DNA from: Parablautia sp. Marseille-Q6255
Lineage (GTDB): Bacteria; Bacillota; Clostridia; Lachnospirales; Lachnospiraceae
Assembly: GCF_951230155.1 (NCBI RefSeq)
Contig: NZ_CATNVD010000001.1
Location: 62,001-126,000, forward strand
Length of the DNA stretch: 64,000 bases
Reading direction: 5' to 3'
Positions 41,028-50,190 of the stretch are shown here, piece by piece. Both the position numbers and the translations under genes were made by a program. The stretch's first letter is position 1. Every line of letters starts with the position of its first letter. Under the pieces are notes generated by a model that saw nothing but the letters and a program-made list of their open reading frames with translations, had not been told where the DNA came from and did no database searches.

Positions 41028-41274
41028 GGCCGGCCTCCTGTTCTCCCGCAGGCGGGGCAGCCTCCGGGATCGTGAGGGTGCCCGCCCTGTGCGCCTTCAA
41101 AAATTCTGCCAGCTCCTTCGGGGTGAGGTGGAAATCACGGCCAATATCGCCGTAATCCTCGTTCTCCAGCCGGGTCTTTTCCTCTCTGAAAAGCTCCAGC
41201 TTTTTTTGCAGGTCTGCGATTTTCTTTTCCGTTTTTTCTATATCCCTTGCGAGTTTATCAATTTTGGGATTCAA
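41017..41274 (-). CDS. DUF4315-like coiled-coil protein
   Basis: An 85-residue protein starting at TTG 41274 behind GGAGG. The first half is a coiled coil (ARDIEKTEKKIADLQKKLEL), followed by FHLTPKELAEFLKAHRAGTL and a short acidic tail. This matches DUF4315 proteins found between the NlpC/P60 hydrolase and DUF4366 in this element group. It may bind a channel component. Confidence 0.8.
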   Translation of the reverse strand: MNPKIDKLARDIEKTEKKIADLQKKLELFREEKTRLENEDYGDIGRDFHLTPKELAEFLKAHRAGTLTIPEAAPPAGEQEAGHEE

Positions 41275-41291
41275 TTTATTACCTCCGATCT

Positions 41292-43808
41292 TTAATTGGT
41301 TGAGATACGCCCAAATGCGTAAAAATGTTCGGTCCAGTAGGACGTATTGATATTGGCATACTGTACCGGGTCCCCGGCATGGATCATCTGCCCGTTGCCG
41401 ATATAGATACCTACATGGGTTACAGGCGTGCCCGCCGAGTAGGTGCCGGTGAAAAAGATCAGATCTCCCGGCTGGGCGTTTTCTCTGGAAACAGGGGTAC
41501 TCATGTTGAAAAGCCCCTGGGCTGTGGAGCGTCCCACACTGGCAACGCCGCTCTGATTGAGGACATAGGAAACAAAGCCGCTGCAATCAAAGCTGTTTGG
41601 CCCCAAAGCGCCGAACACATAAGGCTTACCGAGATGTTTCTGCGCCTCCGTAATCAGCGCCGCGTAATCGCCATCGCCCATAGGAGCGCCGGGATATGCG
41701 GGGATCTCCGGTCCGCCCGCGCTGCCGGGGATCAGGTTTGTCCCGGTATGGTCGCCGGTATCGGCAAAATACAGGGGATTAAGGTACTGCCCATCCACCA
41801 ACACCTCCAGGTGAAGGTGCGGGCCGGTGGAATCACCGGTGCTGCCCACTTTGGCAATGACATCCCCCTGTTTGACTTCCTGCCCGGCAAATACCAGCAG
41901 TTCGGAGCAGTGGGCGTATTTTGTGGTTAGGGTCTTGCCGTCCTCCATGGCGCCCTCCAGCACCACGATCAGCCCGTAGCTGCCTGCTTCCCCGGCCTGC
42001 GTTACCACGCCGTCATGCCCGGCTAAAATCTCTGTGCCCTGGGGCATCCCAATATCCACCGCCTTATGATAGTTCTTTTCTCCGCTGATGGGGTGGACGC
42101 GGTAGCCATAGTAGCTTGTGACATACGGAAGCCAGTTGGTATCGCCAAACACGTTGGAGACATACTGGCGGTTGCCCTTCGTCATCATCAGGACGTTAAA
42201 AAGCTGGGCCTGTTCCGCGTTCATGCGGGCGGCGATCACATCGGTAAAGGACTTGGCCGTCAGGTTGACATTGAGAATCCGCCATTCATAAGTCACTTCC
42301 ACCTCATAGGTCTCGCCGGTGCTGGGGTCTGTTCGGGTTTCCGTGCGGGTGCGGGTTTCCACTTCCTCTACAAATTCGAGGGAATACTGCTCGGCAAAAA
42401 GTTCCTGCAGCACGGCCTCCACATCCGCATACTGAAAGGCTTGATAGGACGCGGTGAGGAATCCCATCAGCTCAAAGGGGTTGTGCCCGATATTGCCCAC
42501 ATGGTAGCGGTATTCATCATAGCCGGGGTGGTCTGCTTCGGCATTGTCAATCTGCATCTGCAGGTCAGTTTCCCACTCCGTATAAACCAGCTCGGCATTG
42601 TTGATGTCCTGATCTTCCGCGGTATAGCTGGACGCCGCAATCGCGCCGATCCCGCCCGTCCCCATACTGGAACAGGAAGAAAAGAGCGAAAAAATCAGAA
42701 CGACGATCAGAAACAACAGCGCCGCCATCAGGCAGAGGGCCGGGTGGCGGCTGGCAAAACGACCAACAGCGCCACCGGCTTTTTTCGTGACAGCGGCAGT
42801 TTTCCCGGCAGCCTGCCCGGTGCGCCGGGCGGTCCGGGCAGCTTTGGCATATTCCCTTTTTAAGCGGTATTTCTGCCACATGCGGGAAAACACATTGCTC
42901 CGTAACTGCGGGTTATCGTGGAGGGCCTGCTGGTAAGCCGCCCTTGCGCGGGTTTTCACCGTCTTTTTCTGCAGCCGGGACACCTTGCGGTAAGGTGCGG
43001 TTTTCCGGCGGTGGTTCAGGGCGCGAAGCCCGCCCTCGGCTACCAGCTCTGTACGGTGGGCCGCCTCAATGCCCACATTTTCATGCTCATTCTCATAGAT
43101 CTTCTTATGGGCATATCCGATAGCCGCATTTGCGCCTTTTTTCACCGGGCGCAGAGGTTTGGCGCCTTTTATGTGTTCCTGTTGGGAGACCACCTCTTTT
43201 TCAAATTTTAAGCGCCGTTTGGCGTTGCCGGTGGCAGCGTCCGGCTCCACCTCCAGCCGCAGCTTCCGCCTGGCCGGAAGGTTGCCTTCGGCCTGTTCCA
43301 GCTTCCGGGCAGTCCGTTCCGCCTTCTGCTGGGCCTTCACCAGCTTTTTGCCGGGGGCATCCGGCGGCAGCTCATCCTCGGCAAATTGCAGTTTTGAGGT
43401 GCGGGACTGCTCGGTAGCCGCTTCACTGGCGCTGCTGGACTCGGAAAACTTCTGCTGGTAGCGGGTACGCCGTTTGCCGGATTTCTCCCGCGGTTCCTCC
43501 CATGGGGCGTCCTCATGGGTTTCCGGCTGCGAATCTTCCAGAGGGGAAGCATCCGCGTCCTCCACTGGCTCCACCTGCGAGGCGTCACCGTCTTTCGGCC
43601 TTTGCTGCCGGGTGTGGCGGGCTTTGGCCGAAAGGTCCTCCAAAGAATCAGGAGAATCCCTTGCCTGCCGCAAATCAAAATCCTGTTCCCGGCCACTGAT
43701 ACGGGTTTCCTCGCCGGAGGCCGCGCCCCGTTCCACCAGCCCATCACGGGTCATCTTGTGAAATTTCTTTTCCTTTGCTCTAAATTCTTCATCCCTTGGC
43801 AACTGCAT
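41292..43808 (-). CDS. Bifunctional cell-wall hydrolase of the conjugation apparatus (M23 and NlpC/P60)
   Basis: An 838-residue protein. The first 340 residues are charged, low-complexity and cytoplasmic. One membrane helix (about 355-377, CLMAALLFLIVVLIFSLF) follows. Outside are a mixed region, an M23/LytM metallopeptidase (YHKAVDIGMPQGTEI, with HLHLEVL) and a C-terminal NlpC/P60 cysteine peptidase (NSFDCSGFVSYVL, then THVGIYIGNGQMIHAG). It should open peptidoglycan for the mating channel, like Tn916 Orf14 or VirB1. Start: ATG 43808, or GTG 43811 just before it; both sit tightly on GGGAGG. Confidence 0.9.
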   Translation of the reverse strand: MQLPRDEEFRAKEKKFHKMTRDGLVERGAASGEETRISGREQDFDLRQARDSPDSLEDLSAKARHTRQQRPKDGDASQVEPVEDADASPLEDSQPETHEDAPWEEPREKSGKRRTRYQQKFSESSSASEAATEQSRTSKLQFAEDELPPDAPGKKLVKAQQKAERTARKLEQAEGNLPARRKLRLEVEPDAATGNAKRRLKFEKEVVSQQEHIKGAKPLRPVKKGANAAIGYAHKKIYENEHENVGIEAAHRTELVAEGGLRALNHRRKTAPYRKVSRLQKKTVKTRARAAYQQALHDNPQLRSNVFSRMWQKYRLKREYAKAARTARRTGQAAGKTAAVTKKAGGAVGRFASRHPALCLMAALLFLIVVLIFSLFSSCSSMGTGGIGAIAASSYTAEDQDINNAELVYTEWETDLQMQIDNAEADHPGYDEYRYHVGNIGHNPFELMGFLTASYQAFQYADVEAVLQELFAEQYSLEFVEEVETRTRTETRTDPSTGETYEVEVTYEWRILNVNLTAKSFTDVIAARMNAEQAQLFNVLMMTKGNRQYVSNVFGDTNWLPYVTSYYGYRVHPISGEKNYHKAVDIGMPQGTEILAGHDGVVTQAGEAGSYGLIVVLEGAMEDGKTLTTKYAHCSELLVFAGQEVKQGDVIAKVGSTGDSTGPHLHLEVLVDGQYLNPLYFADTGDHTGTNLIPGSAGGPEIPAYPGAPMGDGDYAALITEAQKHLGKPYVFGALGPNSFDCSGFVSYVLNQSGVASVGRSTAQGLFNMSTPVSRENAQPGDLIFFTGTYSAGTPVTHVGIYIGNGQMIHAGDPVQYANINTSYWTEHFYAFGRISTN

Positions 43809-43841
43809 CACCTCCCATACGCCAGGCGGTGAAGAAGATTA

Positions 43842-46730
43842 TCACGTTCCAGCCTCCGCGACTTCCTCCGGGCGGGTTGTCATGATCTGATACAGGCTGG
43901 TGTCCTTCGGGAAGTGATCGACAAAGGGGATAATCACATTTCCGAAAAACAAAAGGCCCTCGCCGGGGCCACTGTGGGTCACATAGGAAAGCTGCGTCGG
44001 GCTGATCCCAAGCTGTTTCGCCAAAATCTGCCTGTCGCCCTGGGCCTGGTTCAGCATGTAGATGAAATCCGAGTTTTCAAAGATGTTCTCGATCTCACGG
44101 GAGGCCAGCAGGTCCTTCACGTTCTGCGTCAGGCCGCTCGGAATCCCGCCCCATTTTCTGAACCGCTTCCAGATCTCAACGGAAAAAGCACCGGTCTGGC
44201 CTTTGAGCAGGAGATGAAATTCATCAATATAGAACCAGGTCGTTTTATGCTTCTCCCGGTTGGCGGTGACGCGGTTCCACACGGCGTCCTGCATGATAAG
44301 CAGCCCGATCTCTTTCAAGGCTTTGCCCAGAGATTTAAGCTGGAAGCACAGGACGCGATGGCTGTCCATGTCGATATTGCTCCTGTGGTTGAACACGTTT
44401 AAGCTGCCGTTGACGTAGATTTCAAGGGCGGTGGCGATATTCTGGGCCTCCGGCTCGCTTTGCTTGCGAAGCAGTTCATACAGGTCGCCCAGGATTGGCA
44501 TATTCTCCGGGCGGGGGTCCTGCAGGTAATCCCGGTAGACCAGGCGGGTGCAGCGGTCAATGATGGTTTTCTCGATAGGGGTAAGCCCATCCTTGCCGCC
44601 GATAATCAGATCACACAAAGAGAGGACAAAATCGCTCTTTAATGTAATGGGGTTCTCGTCATCGCTGTAATCCAGGTTGATGTCCAGCGGATTGATATAG
44701 TTGGAGGAAGTGGGAGAAAGGTCAATGACCTGCCCCTGTTTCCCAAAGCGTTTTACCAGCGGGCCATATTCATTTTCCGGGTCTGCGATGATAATAGAAT
44801 CATCCGTCAGCAGGAACACGTTGACGATCTCACGCTTGGCGCTGAAAGATTTTCCGCTGTTGTGGACGACCAGCCCGTTTTCCAGCAGGAAATTCATATA
44901 GCGGGGGACGGTCAGGTCATACACCGGCACTTTTTGGGGCAGTTTCAGCACTGATACCCGCACTGCCGTATGGCCGCCGCTCAATTTCTGGCCTTCCTTC
45001 ACATCCACCGCCTGCATATACTCCCCGGCGTCATCCATAATGAGATGGCTTTCCGTACAGCGGAAAGTGGTGCCGTCCTCCAACGTGATCTGCTTTAAGA
45101 CATCCGCGTATTTCTCAATGCGAATATCCCGCGCCATGGCAGTGATAACCTGCCCGGTCTCATCATCAAAGGTCTTGACCTCGATTTCCTCCACGCCGCG
45201 GGCCAGCAGTTCCTCAAAGGAGGCGGCGCTGCCGTCTGTCAGGAGAATCCGGGTATCACCGGCAAAGCATCCGGGCGTACCAAGAAACAATCCGTTGGGG
45301 TTTTTCAGCAGCTTGCGGTTCGCCATAATCAGGTTTGAGGAAATGGCGTTGAGGCCGTAATACAATGCCTGCCCATCCTGGAATAACTCACAGGTGGTAA
45401 AGGGTACGAAAATAGCGGTGCTGCTGGTTGTGAGTCCCCGCTGGATCTCGATCTGGTTCTGCCCCAGCGCCAGAGAGGACATAAGGCCCTGTTCCTGCTG
45501 ATAGTCCAGGCGTTTCAGCGCGCAGTTATACTTTTGGGCAATACCAGAGGCAGCCATAATATCGCTGAACAGCTTTTGCCTTTTCGGGGCAATGTTCTGT
45601 ACCAGCACTGTTACCAAAAACATACGCTCATTCCGGGATTGCAGATCTTGAAGCAGGTTTTGAGCTTCCTCCCCATAGGTGGCAAGGTCCGTGGGAATAA
45701 TGTCCATATCATATCCGGCCCGCACCGCCTTTTTCTGTTCCTCGATCTTCATTTTCTGCAAATCGCTCATTTTCCGCTTGATATTGCGGATCGCCTGGGC
45801 CTGGTCGATAGACTGGATATGCAGGTTGATCGTCACCGCATCGTCCAGGTCCAAAAACTCTGCCAGCATCCGGTCCGTCAACTCCGGCGCCAAAATCTGC
45901 AGGAAGGAGACAGCGCCGGAATACTCGCCAATGCGGAAAGTCTTGCCGTCCTTCGAGAAGGTAAAGCTGGTGGGCGCGATAAAATCCTTTGTGGAAAGGC
46001 CGGTTTTGGCAAGGTCGCTCCAGGCAAACTTCAATTTCTCCTGCCCGCTGGGGTGAAGCTGGCTGTGCAGAAGCTCCAGCCGTTCTAACCCATTCAAAGA
46101 AGTTGCCTGGACGCCCAGGGTCTTAAAGTTGTTCAGCACATCCGTTTCCACGCGCTCCAGCCGCATTTTGGCGGTACGCAGGTCGTCCGCCTCAATGCCA
46201 AAAGTGATATACTTGCGTTTGGCAAGGCCGTTGTTGCCTTTTTCGAGCTGATTTTTGAGCATTTCCGCATACTCACGCCGGATGTCATCGTACTCGTCCC
46301 CCTGGGGCGGGATGGCAATGCTCTTGGAAAAGTCCTGCATATTGGCCCGCTGGTTGATAAAGGTGAGCTGGACGCTGATCGTGGAATCAAAGTAGTTGAG
46401 GAAATCACAGTAATTCTCGAAAATCTGCGCCTTATCATCCGCCTGGGCAAGCTGGTAGTTAATATCGAAAAACTGAATGGTCTTGGTATATAGCTTATCA
46501 TTGACGCGGCAGATACCATCCTTGTAAATCTCCTGGTAGGGGATCGTCTGCTGGGCCGTCTGCGGCGCGTCCCGTTTTACTCCACTGAAAAAGCCGCCCT
46601 TGCCAGGCGGCTTCGCATGAGGCCCAGATTTCTTACCGGCCTTTTTTACTGCGGACCGGTTTTTTCGCGCCTGCTGGATGTTTGCCTGCAGGCGCTTTTC
46701 CTGCGCTTCCTGCTGTTTGGTTTTTGGCAA
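43842..46730 (-). CDS. VirB4/TraE-family conjugation ATPase interrupted by an intein
   Basis: A 962-residue frame; without the intein it would be 825 residues, normal for Tn1549-type VirB4. The N-terminal VirB4 domain runs to about residue 450. Walker A is split: GTPG (484-487), then the intein (488-624), then SGKS (625-628). After splicing the motif reads GTPGSGKS. The downstream part has Walker B WFYIDEFHLLL, and the VirB4 region IPSGLTQNVKDLLAS. The start is TTG 46730 behind AAGGAGG, inside the end of the PrgI gene (98-base overlap). The protein powers channel assembly or transport at the membrane. Confidence 0.92.
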   Translation of the reverse strand: MPKTKQQEAQEKRLQANIQQARKNRSAVKKAGKKSGPHAKPPGKGGFFSGVKRDAPQTAQQTIPYQEIYKDGICRVNDKLYTKTIQFFDINYQLAQADDKAQIFENYCDFLNYFDSTISVQLTFINQRANMQDFSKSIAIPPQGDEYDDIRREYAEMLKNQLEKGNNGLAKRKYITFGIEADDLRTAKMRLERVETDVLNNFKTLGVQATSLNGLERLELLHSQLHPSGQEKLKFAWSDLAKTGLSTKDFIAPTSFTFSKDGKTFRIGEYSGAVSFLQILAPELTDRMLAEFLDLDDAVTINLHIQSIDQAQAIRNIKRKMSDLQKMKIEEQKKAVRAGYDMDIIPTDLATYGEEAQNLLQDLQSRNERMFLVTVLVQNIAPKRQKLFSDIMAASGIAQKYNCALKRLDYQQEQGLMSSLALGQNQIEIQRGLTTSSTAIFVPFTTCELFQDGQALYYGLNAISSNLIMANRKLLKNPNGLFLGTPGCFAGDTRILLTDGSAASFEELLARGVEEIEVKTFDDETGQVITAMARDIRIEKYADVLKQITLEDGTTFRCTESHLIMDDAGEYMQAVDVKEGQKLSGGHTAVRVSVLKLPQKVPVYDLTVPRYMNFLLENGLVVHNSGKSFSAKREIVNVFLLTDDSIIIADPENEYGPLVKRFGKQGQVIDLSPTSSNYINPLDINLDYSDDENPITLKSDFVLSLCDLIIGGKDGLTPIEKTIIDRCTRLVYRDYLQDPRPENMPILGDLYELLRKQSEPEAQNIATALEIYVNGSLNVFNHRSNIDMDSHRVLCFQLKSLGKALKEIGLLIMQDAVWNRVTANREKHKTTWFYIDEFHLLLKGQTGAFSVEIWKRFRKWGGIPSGLTQNVKDLLASREIENIFENSDFIYMLNQAQGDRQILAKQLGISPTQLSYVTHSGPGEGLLFFGNVIIPFVDHFPKDTSLYQIMTTRPEEVAEAGT
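44859..45269 (-). other. Mini-intein (137 residues) in the Walker A loop of VirB4
   Basis: Block A CFAGDTRILL begins with the nucleophilic Cys1; block B is TTFRCTESHLIM with the T-x-S-H pattern; block F is VPVYDLTVPRYMNFLLENG; block G ends VVHN, with Ser as the first residue of the C-extein. There is no room for a homing endonuclease domain. All residues needed for standard (class 1) splicing are present: Cys1, block B Thr/His, penultimate His, final Asn and +1 Ser. Confidence 0.93.
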
Positions 46731-47064
46731 TACTTATTTCCTCCTTCTTCGACATGATTTTATAAAAGTTCTGGGTCTTGTATGGGCGCGTCTCCGGCCA
46801 CAGCCGGTGCCGGATCATATTTTTCAGAATCTTCTCCGCTGGCTGGCCGTCGCGCTCATACATTGCCATAAAGAAAAAGGGCATCATCAGCCCGATCATC
46901 AAAAGCACCGAAGCGGTATTTCCGATCACCGTGCGGGTGAGAAAATACACCGGCAGGCCAACCGCCCCGGCAATGCTGAAAAAAATAAGCTGTCTTTTGG
47001 TCAGATTAAAGGCAACTTTGGTCTTAACCTTCGTCAAATCTTTTGGAACCGGTACATAGGGCAA
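46633..47064 (-). CDS. PrgI/VirB3-like membrane protein
   Basis: A 143-residue protein starting at TTG 47064 (ribosome site GAAGGTG). It begins YVPVPKDLTKVKTKVAFNLT, a PrgI-family signature, followed by two membrane helices (about 28-46 and 49-68) and a basic C-terminal tail. VirB3-like proteins anchor VirB4 at the membrane. The last 98 bases overlap the start of virB4. Confidence 0.88.
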   Translation of the reverse strand: MPYVPVPKDLTKVKTKVAFNLTKRQLIFFSIAGAVGLPVYFLTRTVIGNTASVLLMIGLMMPFFFMAMYERDGQPAEKILKNMIRHRLWPETRPYKTQNFYKIMSKKEEISIAKNQTAGSAGKAPAGKHPAGAKKPVRSKKGR

Positions 47065-47134
47065 AAAATCACCTTCTTTCCTTCAAATGCCTGCCACTGT
47101 AAAAACAGGGCAGGAACAATCCTTGTTTTTTGCT

Positions 47135-47872
47135 TTACCGCTCTTTCTCGTGGTGCGGCTTTTTATCAGGATCAGGAACACCCATGCGGGAACTCTCACG
47201 GATAGCCGCCTGCAGGCGCTCCCGCAGCGAAGATCTTTCAGCCGGGGGCTCAAAGGCTTCATCAATCAGATTTTCCCGTTCCGCATACAGTGTTTTCATA
47301 GCCTGCCCGATGTCCTCAAATGGTCCATACCGGCTGATGATTTGCAGCGGGTGGGTGAATTGCAGAAAGAAATCCATTTCTTCCTTGACTGGCGTGTACT
47401 TGGAAAGCAAGGCGCCGAAAGTATCGGACAGTGCGGCAATCTCACCCGCGGCATCGAACAGCCTTTCCCGGCTCCAGGATAATGCCTGTTCCCGAAAGCC
47501 GAAATAGTCCGATGCCAGCGCCTCACGGAAACGGGCAAAGGTCTGGCTGGACTCATCCTGCTTTGGCGCCGGTTCAAACCGCTCATAAGCCCGTATTTCA
47601 TTCAGCAGTTCGCAGATAGGAAAGCTATGGGTATGGGTGTTTTCCTCTTTGCACCAGCGGGCAACTTCCAACGGGTCCTGAAACGACAGCAGAGCTTCCA
47701 CCTCTGCCGGGGTAAAAGGATGTTCCACTTTCAAATAGTAATGAAGCTGGGCGAGATCCTGCAGCTCATAAATACTGCCAATGTCCTGTGAGTCCAGCAA
47801 ATCCGCATGGACTTTCAGGCAGTCATCCAAGCGCTCCATCAGCATCCGTTTTGCTTCCTGTTCCAAACTCAA
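47135..47872 (-). CDS. Accessory protein of unknown function with tail motif
   Basis: A 245-residue acidic, helical protein. I start at TTG 47872, which overlaps the methyltransferase stop (TTGA) and follows AAAGGAGG. Readable segments: DIGSIYELQDLAQLHYYLKV, FTPAEVEALLSFQDPLEVAR. The C-terminus has SSLRERLQAAIRESSRMG and ends HHEKER, like the tails of several other element proteins. It lies inside the transfer operon between the methyltransferase and PrgI genes. Confidence 0.65.
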   Translation of the reverse strand: MSLEQEAKRMLMERLDDCLKVHADLLDSQDIGSIYELQDLAQLHYYLKVEHPFTPAEVEALLSFQDPLEVARWCKEENTHTHSFPICELLNEIRAYERFEPAPKQDESSQTFARFREALASDYFGFREQALSWSRERLFDAAGEIAALSDTFGALLSKYTPVKEEMDFFLQFTHPLQIISRYGPFEDIGQAMKTLYAERENLIDEAFEPPAERSSLRERLQAAIRESSRMGVPDPDKKPHHEKER

Positions 47873-48432
47873 ATTTCCTCCTTTCCCGCCGGGAGGGTGA
47901 TCGTGCAATCGACCTCATTGCCCCAAACATCCCATCCCGGCGTTTTCTGACGGGCAAAAAGCTCTACCCTGGGCTGGTCGCCCATCAGCTTAACGATCTT
48001 TTCCCGTACAATATCCGGCTTTTTGCTGTGCTGCTCGATATGGGAAATGACAAACTGATGGATTCCGGCGCTCTGCCGTTTCGGATGGCCGCGGGTAGCC
48101 AGAAGGCACACTTCCGCGTTAGAGCGCGTCCAGAATCCCATGCCGTAAAACCAGGTGTCCGCTTTGCGGTTTTGTTTCAGCCACAGGAAAGCCAGTGTTT
48201 TATACTGGAATCCCCAGGCGTCTATGACACGGAACGCTTCTTTAAGCTGGGGAAATGTACCCCAAAGAAAAAGCGCGCTGTCCTTGGCCGCAAGGTCCGC
48301 AACCGGAAGCGCGCAGATTTCTTCAATACTCATTGTGGGATAGTGGTTTTCCGCAACCCCGTGGCCCCGCTTCATATCGTAACGCCAGGGAGGGTCCGCA
48401 TAGATGATCCCGTATTTTTTAGTCTCCGGCAT
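47869..48432 (-). CDS. MT-A70-family adenine methyltransferase
   Basis: A 187-residue S-adenosylmethionine-dependent methyltransferase. The catalytic DPPW is at residues 13-16 (IIYADPPWRYD), followed by the family segments ALFLWGTFPQLKEAF and MGFWTRSNAEVCLLATRG. Such small enzymes methylate adenine in DNA or RNA and occur on mobile elements, possibly to mask DNA from restriction. No restriction enzyme is encoded nearby. It overlaps the SpoVG-like gene by 1 base and the next gene by 4. Confidence 0.9.
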   Translation of the reverse strand: MPETKKYGIIYADPPWRYDMKRGHGVAENHYPTMSIEEICALPVADLAAKDSALFLWGTFPQLKEAFRVIDAWGFQYKTLAFLWLKQNRKADTWFYGMGFWTRSNAEVCLLATRGHPKRQSAGIHQFVISHIEQHSKKPDIVREKIVKLMGDQPRVELFARQKTPGWDVWGNEVDCTITLPAGKEEI

Positions 48433-48881
48433 CAGCGGGAGGGACCGTCTTTGGCGGCGGCTGCCTTCACCGGCTGGCTTTTCACTTTACCGGCGTTCTC
48501 TTTCAGCGCCCCGGTCAGCGAAGGCTTTTCCGCGGCGCCTTTTGTAGCCTCCAAAGTCGCCTGCAGGTTTTCAATAGCCGCGCCGTATCCTTCAATCAGC
48601 GCCTCATTGAGCTGGCGGCGAAAATCCGCCGTCACCGGCCAGCAGACATCCCTCCAGTTCCCTTTGTTGTCCTGGGTAGAGGGCATATTGACATACAGCC
48701 CCTTTTCGCCGGAACAGATCCGAAAGCCGTCAATCTTGAAACAGCCCCCGATGGTGACGTTGGCGTAGGCCAGCAGGTTCCCCATAGGAGCGATAGGCCG
48801 GACACGCACATCCAGCTTGAAAGGCAGGTCCCCGCTTGTTTCCGGGACAGTGGGATTTGCAGCAGTATTGTTATTACTCAT
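48432..48881 (-). CDS. SpoVG-family protein with C-terminal tail
   Basis: Residues about 22-110 match SpoVG (VRPIAPMGNLLAYANVTIGG, CFKIDGFRI, DVCWPVTADFRRQLNEA). SpoVG proteins bind nucleic acid and regulate gene expression. The copy here is 149 residues because of an added C-terminal tail (KPSLTGALKENAGKV, ending GPSR) like those on other element proteins. ATG 48881 follows AAAGGAG. Confidence 0.85.
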   Translation of the reverse strand: MSNNNTAANPTVPETSGDLPFKLDVRVRPIAPMGNLLAYANVTIGGCFKIDGFRICSGEKGLYVNMPSTQDNKGNWRDVCWPVTADFRRQLNEALIEGYGAAIENLQATLEATKGAAEKPSLTGALKENAGKVKSQPVKAAAAKDGPSR

Positions 48882-48912
48882 AAAACATCTCCTTTACTTT
48901 TTAAAACATACG

Positions 48913-49776
48913 TCAGTGTGCATTGAAAATAGATTTGGATAGCGAACCTGTCTTAAACAGGGCAAAGGCCAGCAGCACCGTATAGCCTGCTGTGCCCCAG
49001 ATTGCGGCGTGTACGCTGCTGGAAGATGGGATGGATTGGACCAGCACCGCGTAAATCGCAACACAGATCAGGATAAGGAATCCCTGGAAGCCAAGGGCGA
49101 ACAGGGAGCGCAGGTAATTGGTCCCCATCGCGCCCCATTCGCGGTTGGCAAGTGTGGAAAAAGGAATCGGCGCAATGCTCACGGTCAAATAAATTTCTAT
49201 CATTCTTCCGTAAACGATCACAAAAATCACGATAGACAAAATCCACATGCACAGGTTGATGATATTGGTTTCCAGCCACAGGCCGATCAGTTCCCAAATC
49301 CCCATGGCTTGAAGCTGTGTTTCCAGGTCGGCCATGGACGCGGCCACATCCAGATTTCCGTTGATGATCCCCGCGCTGTTCGCCACAACCGTCTGCGCCA
49401 CATCGAATACGGCCATCACAATCGTAAAACAGTTGGTGAGCAGATAGGTGGCAACGAAGGTCTTGAACACCCACTTAAAGATGTTGAAGGTGTCAAATTC
49501 GTGCATGTTGTTTTTCTCAAGAATCATCTGGATCAGCTCATACACCAGCACGAAAGTTAAGATCATACCGGCAATGGGCAGCACTACCGTTTCCGATAGC
49601 GTCTGGATCATACTGAAAACACCGCCATTCCAGCCCTGGGGCGTCTGGCCTACCTGCGCGGCCACATCGGTTACTTGGTTGTTGACCGATTCAAAGATTC
49701 CTGTAAATTGTCCTGTGATGGCGTCGATTAAGCCCTGTTTTATCCAGTCTGTTATCCAGCCAAATAACCAGTCCAT
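48913..49776 (-). CDS. VirB6/TrbL-like membrane protein of the mating channel
   Basis: A 287-residue protein with about six membrane helices. The N-terminus (WLFGWITDWIKQGLIDAITG) and the central VYGRMIEIYLTVSIAPIPFS are typical of the CD0411/VirB6-like proteins of these elements. It probably forms the inner-membrane pore. It begins 6 bases after the Maff2 stop without an obvious ribosome site, so translation is likely coupled. Confidence 0.85.
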   Translation of the reverse strand: MDWLFGWITDWIKQGLIDAITGQFTGIFESVNNQVTDVAAQVGQTPQGWNGGVFSMIQTLSETVVLPIAGMILTFVLVYELIQMILEKNNMHEFDTFNIFKWVFKTFVATYLLTNCFTIVMAVFDVAQTVVANSAGIINGNLDVAASMADLETQLQAMGIWELIGLWLETNIINLCMWILSIVIFVIVYGRMIEIYLTVSIAPIPFSTLANREWGAMGTNYLRSLFALGFQGFLILICVAIYAVLVQSIPSSSSVHAAIWGTAGYTVLLAFALFKTGSLSKSIFNAH

Positions 49777-49782
49777 GGACGA

Positions 49783-49995
49783 TTAGAACAAGCCCGACAG
49801 AAGCGGAATCAGTGTCATCCCTACCACTGCGATACCGCCGCCAGCCATGAGCTGTTTCATACCCTGGCTTTTGGCGCCGGGATTGTCATTTCCATATCCT
49901 TCCAGAAGATTGATGACGCCCCACGCGCCCAAACCGGCGCCCAGCGCGACAACCAAGATCTGCAGGGTATCAATAGCAGAAGTGAAAAAACTCAT
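49783..49995 (-). CDS. Maff2-family small membrane protein
   Basis: A 70-residue protein with two hydrophobic segments around a glycine-rich loop (LEGYGNDNPGAKSQGMKQLM). This is the Maff2 family, a VirB2-pilin-like or channel component encoded before the VirB6-like gene in Tn1549-type elements. AAGGAGG precedes ATG 49995. Confidence 0.85.
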   Translation of the reverse strand: MSFFTSAIDTLQILVVALGAGLGAWGVINLLEGYGNDNPGAKSQGMKQLMAGGGIAVVGMTLIPLLSGLF

Positions 49996-50064
49996 ATTAG
50001 GGTAATTACCTCCTTATCAAATGAAAAATAATGTTGTGGCCGTTTTTGGCCTGAAACGAAAAAA

Positions 50065-50102
50065 GCCGCCCGCTGCTTGAAGAAAAACAAACAGCGGGCG
50101 GC
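50065..50102 (-). terminator. Terminator-like hairpin upstream of maff2
   Basis: GCCGCCCGCTG/CAGCGGGCGGC with a 16-base loop, followed on the minus strand by six T. It stands between the coupling-protein gene and the Maff2 gene. A 60-codon frame (50188-50006) runs through it, so readthrough control is possible. I see nothing else in 49996-50238 apart from the second hairpin. Confidence 0.7.
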
Positions 50103-50190
50103 GAACGCAGGCGTACATCCTGCGGACTGTGAGTAAATTCAGGAGAATCACGGCTCCTTACCAATAGGCACCTCCTTAAAATGGGCATAA

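Noticed and set aside
41017..41586. 189-codon minus-strand version of the DUF4315 gene
   Set aside because: The extra N-terminus lies inside the hydrolase gene in another frame; TTG 41274 has a good ribosome site and gives the family's usual length.
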